64,000 nucleotides of DNA from Pseudomonas sp. MN1F (GCF_009391885.1 NZ_VZII01000010.1:1-64000); one strand, 5' to 3'; positions 9,773 to 17,451 are shown, numbered from the stretch's first letter. The notes: generated by a model from the letters alone, not told the origin. Numbers and translations: made by a program.

Positions 9773-10931
9773 ATTGCTTCAGGACTTCTGGACAGGTGTA
9801 CGGGAGGCCGCCCAGGGCTGGGCGGTCACCTTCTATGCAAAGCAGTTTGGGAAGAACGAGCGAATCCAGTTTTACGAGAGCCTGATGGGCGTTCTGGAGG
9901 ACGGTATCCCGATCGAAGAAGCACTGGAGACCGTTGCCAAGGCGTTCAGCAATGACGGAAAAACGATGCATCCAGTGTCAGTCATTTGTGGCCAGGTGGC
10001 GATGCTCGTGCGGGGAGGAAAATCTCTCGCCGACGCCTGCAGGAGCCACTTGCCATATGACGAGGCTTCCCTGGTCGATACCGGGGAAAAAACCGGCAAC
10101 CTGGTGGAGGCTTTCCGGGACTGCGTCCGGCTCATCGAGGCCCGTCAACGCATTTCTCGCCTGGTGGTCTCCGTCGTAGCGCTTCCATCGATTACATGGA
10201 GCCTCATGGGGGCGCTGCTGTATGTCATCGCCACCTGGATGGTACCGTCGATGGCTCAACGGCAAGATCCAGAGCTGTGGACCGGCATCCCAAGTCTGCT
10301 TTATGTAATTTCCAAGGTGGTCACGAACTACGGACTTCTGATCGTTGGAGTCGTGCTGACTCTGGTCGTCGTCTCGTTCGTGACACTTCCATATTTCTGC
10401 GGCCTGCAGGTTCGACCGAACAGCCCGGTTTGGAAAACGCAGCTTAGCTTGCTACTGCAGACCACCAGGATGCGACTCGAAGGCATTCCCCCCTGGTCAA
10501 TTTACAAAGTCCTGCACGGCTCAATCTTCCTGCTGAACATGTCAGTGATGCTCCGCGCCGGGGTGGGCCAGCTTAGTGCGCTCACCATTCTCAGCCGGAG
10601 CGCCTCTCCATGGCTGCGAGAAAGGATCGACGCAATCAACTACGGCGTCAGCTCAGGTAAAGACTTCGGTACAGCTCTCAAATTAGCCGGGCACCAGTTC
10701 CCGGATCCGATGGCCATTCACTTTCTGCAGGTCTTGGCCACACGCCAAAGTTTCGCCGCATCGATGGAGAGGTTCGCCAATCGCTGGCTCGAGCAAATGC
10801 TCAAGCGCGTGGAAACGGTCTCGAAGTCTCTTACAGCCCTATCCGCAGTAATCATGGGCCTGCTCATGATCTTCGTGATGGTCGGCATCTTCCAGCTGGC
10901 CATAGGCCTGATGGACTCAATCCAACACTAA
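9765..10931 (+). CDS. pilR: PilR, type IVB pilus inner-membrane platform protein
   Basis: GspF/PilC-family protein. It has two cytoplasmic helical bundles with the family motif (FYESLMGVLEDGIPIEEALE, then MSVMLRAGVGQLSALTIL) and three hydrophobic segments near residues 135-160, 190-210 and 355-385. It is the membrane platform acted on by the PilQ ATPase. The length of 388 residues is normal for the family. A 22-base gap follows before pilS. Confidence 0.9.
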   Translation: MFELLQDFWTGVREAAQGWAVTFYAKQFGKNERIQFYESLMGVLEDGIPIEEALETVAKAFSNDGKTMHPVSVICGQVAMLVRGGKSLADACRSHLPYDEASLVDTGEKTGNLVEAFRDCVRLIEARQRISRLVVSVVALPSITWSLMGALLYVIATWMVPSMAQRQDPELWTGIPSLLYVISKVVTNYGLLIVGVVLTLVVVSFVTLPYFCGLQVRPNSPVWKTQLSLLLQTTRMRLEGIPPWSIYKVLHGSIFLLNMSVMLRAGVGQLSALTILSRSASPWLRERIDAINYGVSSGKDFGTALKLAGHQFPDPMAIHFLQVLATRQSFAASMERFANRWLEQMLKRVETVSKSLTALSAVIMGLLMIFVMVGIFQLAIGLMDSIQH

Positions 10932-10953
10932 GCACACAGCCCAGAGGCAACCA

Positions 10954-11469
10954 ATGACACTCTCTACCCCAAAAAACCAACGTGGCTTCCTGTCCATCGA
11001 CGGCGTGATGTGGATCATGCTCATTACCATCGCCTTAGGTTTCATCGCCTGGATCGGCTACAAGATGCTGGGGAGCTCCGATGCCGCTGTAGAGCAAAGC
11101 AACATCACCACCATCATCACCAACGCCAAAAAGCTGAAGGGATCTTCTGGATATGGCACATCGGGGACTAATCTCGTGCCTTCGCTGATCGCTATCGACG
11201 GAACCGGCTCAATGGGCGTTTCGGGCACCACCCTGACCAACCAGTGGAACGGCGCCGTCACGCTTGTGAGCAATGGCATGACCTTTACCCTCTCCGAGAG
11301 CAACGTCCCCAAAGCGGCTTGCATCACGCTGACCACCAAGATCGCCAAGGACAAGCAGACCACCACCGCCATCAATGGTGGCTCGGCAACCAGTGGCGAG
11401 GTCCTTCCCGCCGCCGCTACAACAAGCTGCTCCAACGAAATGAACTCGATCTCCTGGACTACCTACTGA
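10954..11469 (+). CDS. pilS: PilS, major pilin of the type IVB thin pilus
   Basis: Prepilin of 171 residues. The leader is short and charged (MTLSTPKNQRG), and predicted cleavage is between Gly11 and Phe12, giving a mature FLSIDGVMWIMLITIALGF N-terminus: a hydrophobic polymerisation helix. A Ser/Thr/Gly-rich globular domain follows, with two Cys near the C-terminus (AACIT and TTSCS) that could form the usual D-loop disulfide. Position +5 is Asp rather than the canonical Glu. The pilS tail overlaps the open frame of pilT, but pilT probably starts after the pilS stop. Confidence 0.9.
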   Translation: MTLSTPKNQRGFLSIDGVMWIMLITIALGFIAWIGYKMLGSSDAAVEQSNITTIITNAKKLKGSSGYGTSGTNLVPSLIAIDGTGSMGVSGTTLTNQWNGAVTLVSNGMTFTLSESNVPKAACITLTTKIAKDKQTTTAINGGSATSGEVLPAAATTSCSNEMNSISWTTY

Positions 11470-11480
11470 AGGCTGCCAGC

Positions 11481-12425
11481 GTGAGCTTGATTGCAGATGC
11501 TGAGTTCGTGGACCTCTATCTTGGCCATGATTTTGCCGATGTGAAGGGGCTGGCAGGTCAGCCCCGCAAGGCCGCCGCTCCTACGGAGTGGTCGACCGAG
11601 ATCCAGGAACTGAGGGCGCGGTGTCTGCATCAGTACGAGACAACACGTGAGCCTGAGTTCGCCCTCGTGTTGGAGGATCGCGTGCTCTTGCGAGTGACGT
11701 ACAACCTGGACGTCTTCACTAAGCCGTTTTTTGTGTTGAATCGGTCAAGAGCAACCATCATCCCCCTCGAAGATCTCGGGTTACCGGACCATATTTACGA
11801 GTGCCTGCTCGCCGAGGACACCCGGGGTCTGGTGTACTTCGCTGGTGAGATGGGCACCGGCAAGACCAGTAGTGCAGCCTCGGCGGTCAAGGCACGCCTG
11901 ACAACACGCGGAGGCCTGGGCCTGACTGTAGAAGACCCGCCTGAAACGCTCCTCCAAGGCGAACATGGCTCTGGTCGCTGCATCCAATTGCCGGTTTCCC
12001 GTATGCAAGGCGGCTATTCAGAAACGCTGATACGAGCTCTTCGAACTCGCGCAGACCTCATCCTGGTCGGTGAAGTTCGAGACACGGCCACGGCCGCTGA
12101 AGTCATCAAGGCATCCATCAATGGCCATCTCATTTTCTCCACTGGGCACGGCGGCAGCATCGGAAGCTCCATCCAACGCCTGGCTGTACTTGCCGAGCCC
12201 ATCATGCCGAATGCCCTGGAGGTGCTCTCACAGGGGCTGACGGTGGTCATTCACCAAACCCTCCTCCGTCCAGATCACGGACAGCCGCGACTCACACTCC
12301 AAACGCTGTCACTGGCCCTGGATGACGCGCCGTCCATCCGCGAGAAGATTCGTAGCGGACATCTTCAGATGATCGAGCAAGACATCGTCACCCAATCGAA
12401 CAGGAGTCTCTGGCATGGCCAGTAA
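11481..12425 (+). CDS. pilT: PilT-like ATPase of the type IVB pilus
   Basis: Second secretion ATPase of the operon, in the GspE/PilT superfamily. Walker A (GEMGTGKTSS) is at about residue 121, the Walker B region is ADLILVGEVRD, and the His box is FSTGHGG. By position and size (314 residues) it corresponds to PilT of PAPI-1-like operons, where it drives pilus retraction and so brings mating cells together. The frame is open from 11244 but overlaps pilS; GTG 11481 with AAGG at 11469-11472 is the likely start. Overlaps pilV by 11 bases. Confidence 0.83.
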   Translation: MSLIADAEFVDLYLGHDFADVKGLAGQPRKAAAPTEWSTEIQELRARCLHQYETTREPEFALVLEDRVLLRVTYNLDVFTKPFFVLNRSRATIIPLEDLGLPDHIYECLLAEDTRGLVYFAGEMGTGKTSSAASAVKARLTTRGGLGLTVEDPPETLLQGEHGSGRCIQLPVSRMQGGYSETLIRALRTRADLILVGEVRDTATAAEVIKASINGHLIFSTGHGGSIGSSIQRLAVLAEPIMPNALEVLSQGLTVVIHQTLLRPDHGQPRLTLQTLSLALDDAPSIREKIRSGHLQMIEQDIVTQSNRSLWHGQ

Positions 12426-13593
12426 ACGCGGGCAGGCTGGATTTTTTACCATTGATGGCCTGTTCGGCCTGATAGTGATGAGCATCATGCTGTCTCTCGC
12501 AGGTTGGTGGATGCTCAATTACGGCAACCAGCAGGACTACCGGATCGCCGCGGAACACCAGCGGACTGTCGCTGACGCTTTTGCCAAGTACCTCAAGGAC
12601 AACTACTCCGTGGTGCTCAGCAATGCTGGCCCGACTACGCCTGTCCAGGTCACCGTAGACATGATGCAAAACACCAAGTATCTGCCGGCTGGCTTCAGCT
12701 CGACCAATAGCTTCGGCCAGACCATCGTCGGCCTGGCCAGGCGGCTGAACGCGAACCAGCTCGAGGCCATTGTGGTGACCACCGGTGGCCAGGTCATCCC
12801 GGAACTCGGCATTCGGAGCATCGCTGAGCATCTTGGCGGGCCAGGCGGCTTCATATCGTCACTCAAGCCCGGAGTCATCCAGGGCGTGCGTGGGGGATGG
12901 GAAGTGGCCCTCAGCAACTACGGCATTAATCCTGGGCAGGGACATACTGCGAGCGCGCTCTTCTTGATCGACGGCGACCTGGCCAACGACTACCTCTACC
13001 GCAACGCTGTACCAGGCCATCCTGAGTACAACCGGATGAACACCGCGATCGATATGGGTGGCAACGACATCAACAATGCCGGCGCGGTCACCGCGACGAG
13101 CGACATCACCAGTAAGAACGGCTGGTTCAGAAGCCAGAACAACACCGGCTGGGTGAACGAGAGGTGGGGCGGAGGTATCTACCAGTCCGATGCTGACTGG
13201 GTCAGGGTCCTCAACGACAAGGGCCTGCTAACCGGCGGAAAAATCCGCGGCGGCACACTGCAGGCAGACGGGCGTGTGACAGTTGGGGAATACTTGGACA
13301 TTGAGAGCACGGCTGTTGAAGGGCAAGCTTGCCCGAAGATTGGCATTCAGTCGAAAACCACTCTCGGTGCACCGCTCACTTGCCAGTGCCAAACGCCATC
13401 CTGTCAATCCAGTGCGTGGAAATCAGCTGGGGCTGCCGACTTCCTAGTCGTCAACTGCGTTATGAACAACTGGCTTAGTTGTGTACCGGTATGCCCCAGC
13501 GGTTATACTCTTAAATCATCATCTGGGGTATATGGCCAAAACAGCAGTTATTTTGCCGACCGATACTATGGCGTCGGTGTCTGCACGCGGTGA
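12415..13593 (+). CDS. pilV: PilV, tip adhesin/minor pilin of the type IVB pilus
   Basis: A type IV prepilin leader (MASKRGQAG) is followed by the hydrophobic helix FFTIDGLFGLIVMSIMLSLAG, then a PilV shaft domain (residues about 45-290). The Cys-rich C-terminal region from about 305 has at least seven Cys (CPKIG, CQCQTPSC, CVMNN, CVPVCP). In IncI plasmids this C-terminus recognises recipient lipopolysaccharide and is switched by a shufflon. Here I see no shufflon repeats or recombinase next to it, so the adhesin appears fixed. Overlaps pilT by 11 bases. Confidence 0.85.
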   Translation: MASKRGQAGFFTIDGLFGLIVMSIMLSLAGWWMLNYGNQQDYRIAAEHQRTVADAFAKYLKDNYSVVLSNAGPTTPVQVTVDMMQNTKYLPAGFSSTNSFGQTIVGLARRLNANQLEAIVVTTGGQVIPELGIRSIAEHLGGPGGFISSLKPGVIQGVRGGWEVALSNYGINPGQGHTASALFLIDGDLANDYLYRNAVPGHPEYNRMNTAIDMGGNDINNAGAVTATSDITSKNGWFRSQNNTGWVNERWGGGIYQSDADWVRVLNDKGLLTGGKIRGGTLQADGRVTVGEYLDIESTAVEGQACPKIGIQSKTTLGAPLTCQCQTPSCQSSAWKSAGAADFLVVNCVMNNWLSCVPVCPSGYTLKSSSGVYGQNSSYFADRYYGVGVCTR

Positions 13594-13731
13594 CTCAGCT
13601 GCTCTATCGCGGGGCGAAGAGTTCTTATACTGCCGCCCCGAAGGTAATACCCCACTATGTGATAAAAAAGCTTTTTGGAGAGCAGTAGACTTGTTAACAT
13701 TGTCCTCAACTTTTGTGATGCGACCAGACAC

Positions 13732-14421
13732 ATGTTCAAGATACTTAAGGAAAAAAAATTCAAGAAAGTCTTCCGAAAAATGGGGGGAAAGGCAGCCGGG
13801 GGTACGAATACTTTCAGCTCTCGGGCATGTGCAACCATTGAAGAGGGAGTCAACCTAGGACACATCCGGGTAGAACCCCCTTCATTGTCGATTGGTGCAC
13901 ACTCGTACATCCGAAGCGGAACAAAATTGTCTGTGATCTCAGAAATTGGCCGTTTTTGCTCTATCGGATCTGACTGCACGCTCGGGCAAGAGAAGCACAC
14001 TCACCCAACAGACTGGGTGAGCACGCATCCATTTCAATACGAGGCTGGAGAATTAGCCTACTCCCCTGAACTATCTTGGGCTACTGTGGGACACGACGTT
14101 TGGATCGGCCATGGCGCTACAGTGTTAGAGGGAGTAAACGTCGGCACAGGTGCAATTATTGCTACAAGGGCCCTAGTGACCCGAGATGTACCGCCCTACG
14201 CAATAGTCGGGGGGAATCCAGCAAAAATCATCAAATACCGCCACAGTGCCGAAACCATTCAGCGTCTACTCAAAAGTGAATGGTGGAATCTTGATCTTAC
14301 CTACCTTAGAAGCCTTCCTCTTAACGATCCAGAGGAGTTCCTCGATGCAATCGAAAATAATTCTTCATTACCTCAAGCAAAATATTCGAAATTAAAAATC
14401 GCAAAACGTAGGGCGTATTAA
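13732..14421 (+). CDS. CatB/VatD-like hexapeptide-repeat acyltransferase inserted in the pil operon
   Basis: Left-handed beta-helix acyltransferase. Hexapeptide repeats run through residues about 35-160 (IGAHSYIRSGTKLS, VGHDVWIGHGATVLEGVNVGTGAIIATRALV) with the family ending VPPYAIVGGNPAKIIKYR. Known relatives acetylate chloramphenicol, streptogramin or cell-surface sugars. The residues DWVSTHPF resemble those of xenobiotic acetyltransferases. It lies between pilV and pilM, which are normally adjacent, and is visibly more AT-rich than both, so it looks acquired. Start could be TTG 13675 or ATG 13732; neither has a strong ribosome site. A role in modifying pilin or LPS is inference only. Confidence 0.8.
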   Translation: MFKILKEKKFKKVFRKMGGKAAGGTNTFSSRACATIEEGVNLGHIRVEPPSLSIGAHSYIRSGTKLSVISEIGRFCSIGSDCTLGQEKHTHPTDWVSTHPFQYEAGELAYSPELSWATVGHDVWIGHGATVLEGVNVGTGAIIATRALVTRDVPPYAIVGGNPAKIIKYRHSAETIQRLLKSEWWNLDLTYLRSLPLNDPEEFLDAIENNSSLPQAKYSKLKIAKRRAY

Positions 14422-14463
14422 AAACCCACACTGAACCATAAAACTGTTTATTAGGATCTCGTC

Positions 14464-14904
14464 ATGTACGTCTACTGGATCGCTATGACGCTTCTGATCG
14501 TAGCGGGGAGTATCTGCTCTCAAATGCAGTCTTCCGACGAGACCATTTCAGAGCAGGCCACGATCGATGCCCTCAGCCGAAGTCTGTTGATCTACCGCTC
14601 GGCCGCAGCAGAGTATGCCCGGGCCAACCCTGGGTTTACTGGAGCACCGACGGACTCATCCCTAAACCTTCCAGGCTGGTACACCAAGCAAAGCGGGATC
14701 GCCACATACATCGTGAGTGGTGTGTCCTACACCTACATCGCGGGAACGGTTCCTGCCGGCCTGCCGGCCGCATTGACCGAGCGCACTGAGTCCGCCACCG
14801 TTGGTGTGAAGAGGTCTGGCCAGTTGTTCTCACCGAAGGTGGGTAACATGGCCATAGCCGTTCCAGCGCCCGTCCCAGAGGGAGCAGTCGTTGCGGTCTA
14901 TTGA
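14464..14904 (+). CDS. pilM: PilM, type IVB pilus biogenesis protein
   Basis: A 146-residue protein with an N-terminal membrane anchor (WIAMTLLIVAGSIC) and a small soluble domain with the PilM pattern: LIYRSAAAEYARANPGFTG, then PGWYTKQSGIATYI, and a C-terminal AVPAPVPEGAVVAVY. This is the usual last gene of the operon, separated here from pilV by the acyltransferase. No prepilin peptidase (PilU) gene follows it in the window. Confidence 0.82.
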   Translation: MYVYWIAMTLLIVAGSICSQMQSSDETISEQATIDALSRSLLIYRSAAAEYARANPGFTGAPTDSSLNLPGWYTKQSGIATYIVSGVSYTYIAGTVPAGLPAALTERTESATVGVKRSGQLFSPKVGNMAIAVPAPVPEGAVVAVY

Positions 14905-15545
14905 CAGTTGACGTCTCGCGAAAACGCCTACGAGCCTTGCATCCCGGCCATGGTACAACCCATAATGACATCAGTTTTGGTTCAACCCCGCTGGCTACTG
15001 ACGGTCATCAGTAGCGCCCAGGTGTTGTGGTTCGCCTCAACACCAAACCGTAAGCACGCTATAGCTCCGGGAAGGGCGTGCGGATCTGGTTGAAAGCTCT
15101 CCCTGTGTCTCCCTGCTCTCTCTAGTCGCGCAGCCGTCTAACTCGTGATGATCGAGTTCACAGGCACATAGAGTTTCAAGAGGTTCGGTGCTTCTTTGAT
15201 CCAAGGGCCACATTGGTAATGTGGCCCCTCCTCTTTCCTTCCCCTTGGGTAGCCTGATGGACTTGTCGAAGGTCTATGAGGCTACCCAATGGGTACTCTC
15301 TCCTTTGCCGGTGGCCCGCCGGCGATAAGCCGGGCTCCTTTTGTGCGCGGATGCGTGCCTCATGTTTGCTGGCCAAAGCCACGAGAATGGCCAGGTGATG
15401 AGAGTCGAGACGATCAATGCCCAGGGATCGACGATTCCCGACACAGGTGGCTCCTTCAACTTTTTTTCAAACACGGCTGGGTCACCTTTCAAGGGCTGAT
15501 CCAGCCGACCTTCTCCCTCCCGCTCCCCCTTCCCGCCCCCTCCGC
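14905..15545. other. hairpin-rich non-coding region, possible origin or structured transcript
   Basis: About 640 bases without a supported gene but with six inverted repeats. These are GCTACTGA/TCAGTAGC (14994-15001, 15008-15015), GGTGTTG/CAACACC (15021-15027, 15038-15044), AACTCG/CGAGTT (15140-15145, 15153-15158), a 10-bp terminator-like stem at 15205-15227, TTGGGTAGCCT/AGGCTACCCAA (15245-15255, 15279-15289) and CTGGCCA/TGGCCAG (15369-15375, 15388-15394). CGGCTGG/CCAGCCG at 15474-15507 adds a seventh, and a C/T-rich tract fills about 15508-15545. It separates the pilus operon from the replication-associated block. Confidence 0.6.
15205..15240 (+). terminator. terminator-like hairpin after the pilus operon
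   Basis: A perfect 10-bp stem GGGCCACATT / AATGTGGCCC with a 3-base loop, followed by a pyrimidine-rich run (CTCCTCTTTCCTT). The T-tract is interrupted by C, so termination strength is uncertain. Confidence 0.5.
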
Positions 15546-15603
15546 TTGACACATCCCTTCCCCGCTCCGATTATTAAGCCGTGATCTGCTGACGTCGTCA
15601 GCA
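15546..15603 (+). promoter_or_regulatory. promoter plus palindromic operator, copy 1
   Basis: TTGACA at 15546-15551, a 17-base spacer and GATTAT at 15569-15574 form a plausible sigma-70 promoter. Just downstream, at the expected transcript start, lies the 17-bp palindrome TGCTGACG-T-CGTCAGCA (15587-15603). The core CTGACG-T-CGTCAG recurs in the same position after the next TTGACA promoter at 16601, which marks it as a likely repressor or activator site. The binding protein is unknown. Confidence 0.6.
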
Positions 15604-15668
15604 ACATGCCCCATGCAGCTCGGATCCGTAATGCTGCAGCACGAAGTTTGTGTGATCCACCAACCCAA

Positions 15669-15753
15669 GGTCGTTTAGCTTCTGGCAGCACGACCGATCG
15701 ACCTCCGTCGATAGAAGCTCCTTCCGCAAACCCAGCGGGGAATACACTTCCCC
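15669..15753 (+). ncRNA. structured 5' leader RNA, pseudoknot plus stem-loop, copy A
   Basis: Helix P1 pairs GGTCGT (15669-15674) with ACGACC (15690-15695). P2 pairs AGCTTC (15677-15682) with GAAGCT (15714-15719), crossing P1 to give a pseudoknot. P3 is a hairpin ATCGAC/GTCGAT (15697-15702, 15707-15712) lodged between the two 3' strands. A nested stem-loop follows: GGGGAA/TTCCCC (15737-15742, 15748-15753) inside ACCC/GGGT. The same fold with different bases occurs at 16724 and 18301. It ends about 50 bases before the ATG at 15802. Confidence 0.75.
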
Positions 15754-15801
15754 GTAGGGTCAGTGTTTCTCCGCGCTCTCTCGACTCGCAGGAGAATCAC
15801 C

Positions 15802-16170
15802 ATGACCGCAATGTCTGCACAACCCACCCACTCGATTTCTTTCCGTGTCGGCTACTCCGTTGGCGCCTTCGTGTCCGCCTGTCGTCGCTCGTTGAAGGAC
15901 GGCGCGACCAGGGAGTTACCGTCCACTGACATACCGTCCGCGGGTCTGCCTATGCGCAGCACGCGCAACGACTGGGACGAATTGTCCAGGACACCTACGC
16001 TCGCTCGTAAAGGCGTGGATCTGAACCGCTGGTATGAGGAAAACACCAAGGAAGCCAAACCAGAAAAGCCGAAGCGTAAACGCAGTAGTGTGCGAAAAGC
16101 CGCCCCTGCCTCGACGTCGTTTGTCGGCCCACTTCCAAAGTTCGGACCTTTGGACCAGCTCATCGCCTGA
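15802..16170 (+). CDS. basic ICE protein of unknown function
   Basis: A 122-residue protein I do not recognise. The first 60 residues contain a short amphipathic stretch (SVGAFVSACRRSLKDG). A basic, low-complexity patch (KEAKPEKPKRKRSSVRK) at about 85-105 suggests nucleic-acid binding, and the tail ends in FGPLDQLIA. GGAG at 15791-15794 sets the ATG. It is the first gene under leader RNA copy A and promoter copy 1; the next genes follow after a strong intergenic hairpin at 16196-16224. Confidence 0.7.
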   Translation: MTAMSAQPTHSISFRVGYSVGAFVSACRRSLKDGATRELPSTDIPSAGLPMRSTRNDWDELSRTPTLARKGVDLNRWYEENTKEAKPEKPKRKRSSVRKAAPASTSFVGPLPKFGPLDQLIA

Positions 16171-16195
16171 CCGTCTGAACCACACTAACCCCCAT

Positions 16196-16224
16196 CGGGA
16201 AACCTCCCGGTGGGAGGCTTTCCG
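16196..16224 (+). promoter_or_regulatory. intergenic hairpin upstream of a microprotein gene
   Basis: A 13-base arm CGGGAAACCTCCC pairs with GGGAGGCTTTCCG around a GGT loop (two wobble or mismatch positions). It sits 20 bases before the ATG at 16245 with no T-tract, so it is more likely an mRNA processing or stability element than a terminator. Comparable hairpins precede most genes downstream. Confidence 0.5.
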
Positions 16225-16244
16225 ATCAACCCACAAGGAAAGCC

Positions 16245-16424
16245 ATGGGCCGCAAAAAACTGTCTGCAATCGCTGAAGACCTCCGGAAAATTGGCACGAC
16301 AGCGGTCGCTGCTGGCTTAATCGGTATCTTCCTGGGCGAGCATCGCATCCTGACTGCACTTGCATTGGCAGTTGGTGTGTTAATCTGGTCGACAGGAATC
16401 TACCTGACTCAGGAGGAATCTTGA
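16245..16424 (+). CDS. 59-residue membrane microprotein
   Basis: A short open frame with AAGGAA upstream. After a basic N-terminus (MGRKKLSAIAEDLRKIG) come two hydrophobic stretches, TAVAAGLIGIFLG and LTALALAVGVLIWSTGIYL, separated by EHRI. This is a hairpin membrane topology such as holin-like, toxin-like or small regulatory membrane peptides show. The stop is one base from the next start, so the two microproteins are coupled. No homologue is recognised. Confidence 0.6.
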   Translation: MGRKKLSAIAEDLRKIGTTAVAAGLIGIFLGEHRILTALALAVGVLIWSTGIYLTQEES

Positions 16425-16425
16425 G

Positions 16426-16560
16426 ATGAGCCAAACGACTTTCGGCGTGATCATGCTGCTGTTGCTGCTCGCAGTGTGCATGGCGATGGCTGCATGGGCT
16501 GACTGGCCAAACCTCAAACGCAGGCTTGCCAAGCTCAATCCGCGTCATCGATCCCACTGA
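16426..16560 (+). CDS. 44-residue single-pass membrane microprotein
   Basis: AGGAGG at 16411-16416 precedes the ATG by 9 bases. One hydrophobic helix (FGVIMLLLLLAVCMAMAAW) is followed by a basic tail (NLKRRLAKLNPRHRSH). It is translationally coupled to the preceding 59-residue frame and followed at once by a rho-independent terminator. The coupling, ribosome site and terminator make a real gene likely despite the length. Function unknown. Confidence 0.6.
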   Translation: MSQTTFGVIMLLLLLAVCMAMAAWADWPNLKRRLAKLNPRHRSH

Positions 16561-16564
16561 TCCC

Positions 16565-16588
16565 AGCCCCTCTCTTGAGGGGCTTTTT
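16565..16588 (+). terminator. rho-independent terminator
   Basis: AGCCCCTC (16565-16572), loop TCTT, GAGGGGCT (16577-16584), running into five Ts (16584-16588). It closes the short transcript that starts at promoter copy 1. Confidence 0.8.
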
Positions 16589-16600
16589 CATTCCAGGGGC

Positions 16601-16657
16601 TTGACAAGCTTCTTCACCATTTCCATGCTTGTCACCGTGAGCTGCTGACGTCGTCAG
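16601..16657 (+). promoter_or_regulatory. promoter plus palindromic operator, copy 2
   Basis: TTGACA at 16601-16606, a 17-base spacer, then a weak CATGCT at 16624-16629. The palindrome CTGACG-T-CGTCAG at 16645-16657 repeats copy 1 in sequence, and both palindromes lie in the shared context CCGTGA(T/G)CTGCTGACG. The weak -10 suggests that an activator could be needed. Confidence 0.6.
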
Positions 16658-16723
16658 TAACCCCAGCCCGAGCAGTCATGATCTGAAAGACTGCTGCACC
16701 CACTGCGGTGTTGATCTCCCCAA

Positions 16724-16827
16724 AATCGCCAAGCTTCCGGAAGCGCGATTGATCAATCTCCCGATTGATGGAAGCCTACCCAACTTGCTACATCCCAACC
16801 CACGCGGGGAATACTTTCCCCCATGGG
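16724..16827 (+). ncRNA. structured 5' leader RNA, pseudoknot plus stem-loop, copy B
   Basis: P1 pairs AATCGC (16724-16729) with GCGATT (16745-16750). P2 pairs GCTTCC (16733-16738) with GGAAGC (16770-16775). P3 pairs ATCAAT (16752-16757) with ATTGAT (16764-16769). The downstream element is GGGGAA/TTCCCC (16806-16811, 16816-16821) within CCCA/TGGG. It precedes a DUF3577 gene, so it may be an instance of the computationally described DUF3577 RNA motif; I am not certain of that match. Confidence 0.75.
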
Positions 16828-16870
16828 CGAAGTGTTTCTCCGCTTTCACTATTGAAACTGGAGAATCCTC

Positions 16871-17443
16871 ATGAGCAACCAATCCAACGAAGCCAAATTC
16901 TTCGACCTGCATACCACTGGCATCGGCTACCTCAACCGTATCCGTGAAGTCAGTCCCCGCAAGGGCCGACCATTCACCTGTGTAACCGTTGCAGCATTGC
17001 ACGGCGCGACTGATAACGCCGAGTACTCCTACATCGACTGCAACGTTGTCGGAGCCGAGGCAGAATCGCTGGTTAAACGCTGCCAGCAGGCCGTTGAAGC
17101 TAGGAAGAAGGTGCTTGTCTCCTTCCGAATTGGCGACATCTGGGCTGATGCTTTCACCTATGATAAAGGCGACAAGAAGGGTCAGGCCGGCGCAAGCCTC
17201 AAAGGCCGTTTGCTCTTCATTGGCTGGATCAAGGTTGACGGCAAGCTGGTGTACGAAGCGAAGCCTAAAAACGCCACCACGCCCGCTGACAATCAGGGAC
17301 AACCTGGTGTTGATCAAGTGTTGAATCAGGAGCAACCTGAGCAACCCCTGAATCAGGGACAGCAAGTCGCCCACCAGTTCGGTGAACAGCTTGCCCCTGG
17401 CCTCGGTAATGATCTTTCCCAGGGTGCCAACCAGGCTGCATAA
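16871..17443 (+). CDS. STY4534/DUF3577 family ICE protein
   Basis: The N-terminal 135 residues match the STY4534 (DUF3577) family found in ICEs of this type (FFDLHTTGIGYLNRIREV, then FTCVTVAALHG and YIDCNVVG), annotated as a replication-associated protein. The single-strand-binding-like beta-rich pattern fits nucleic-acid binding. The C-terminal 55 residues are Gln/Asn/Pro-rich with a repeated NQGQ(Q/P) element, reminiscent of the disordered tails of SSB proteins. GGAG at 16860-16863 sets the ATG, directly under leader copy B. Confidence 0.82.
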   Translation: MSNQSNEAKFFDLHTTGIGYLNRIREVSPRKGRPFTCVTVAALHGATDNAEYSYIDCNVVGAEAESLVKRCQQAVEARKKVLVSFRIGDIWADAFTYDKGDKKGQAGASLKGRLLFIGWIKVDGKLVYEAKPKNATTPADNQGQPGVDQVLNQEQPEQPLNQGQQVAHQFGEQLAPGLGNDLSQGANQAA

Positions 17444-17451
17444 CCCCCATC

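Noticed and set aside
12415-13660. A shufflon at the pilV 3' end
   Set aside because: There is a GC inverted repeat at 13610-13640, but no set of repeated crossover sites, no alternative C-terminal segments and no recombinase gene nearby.
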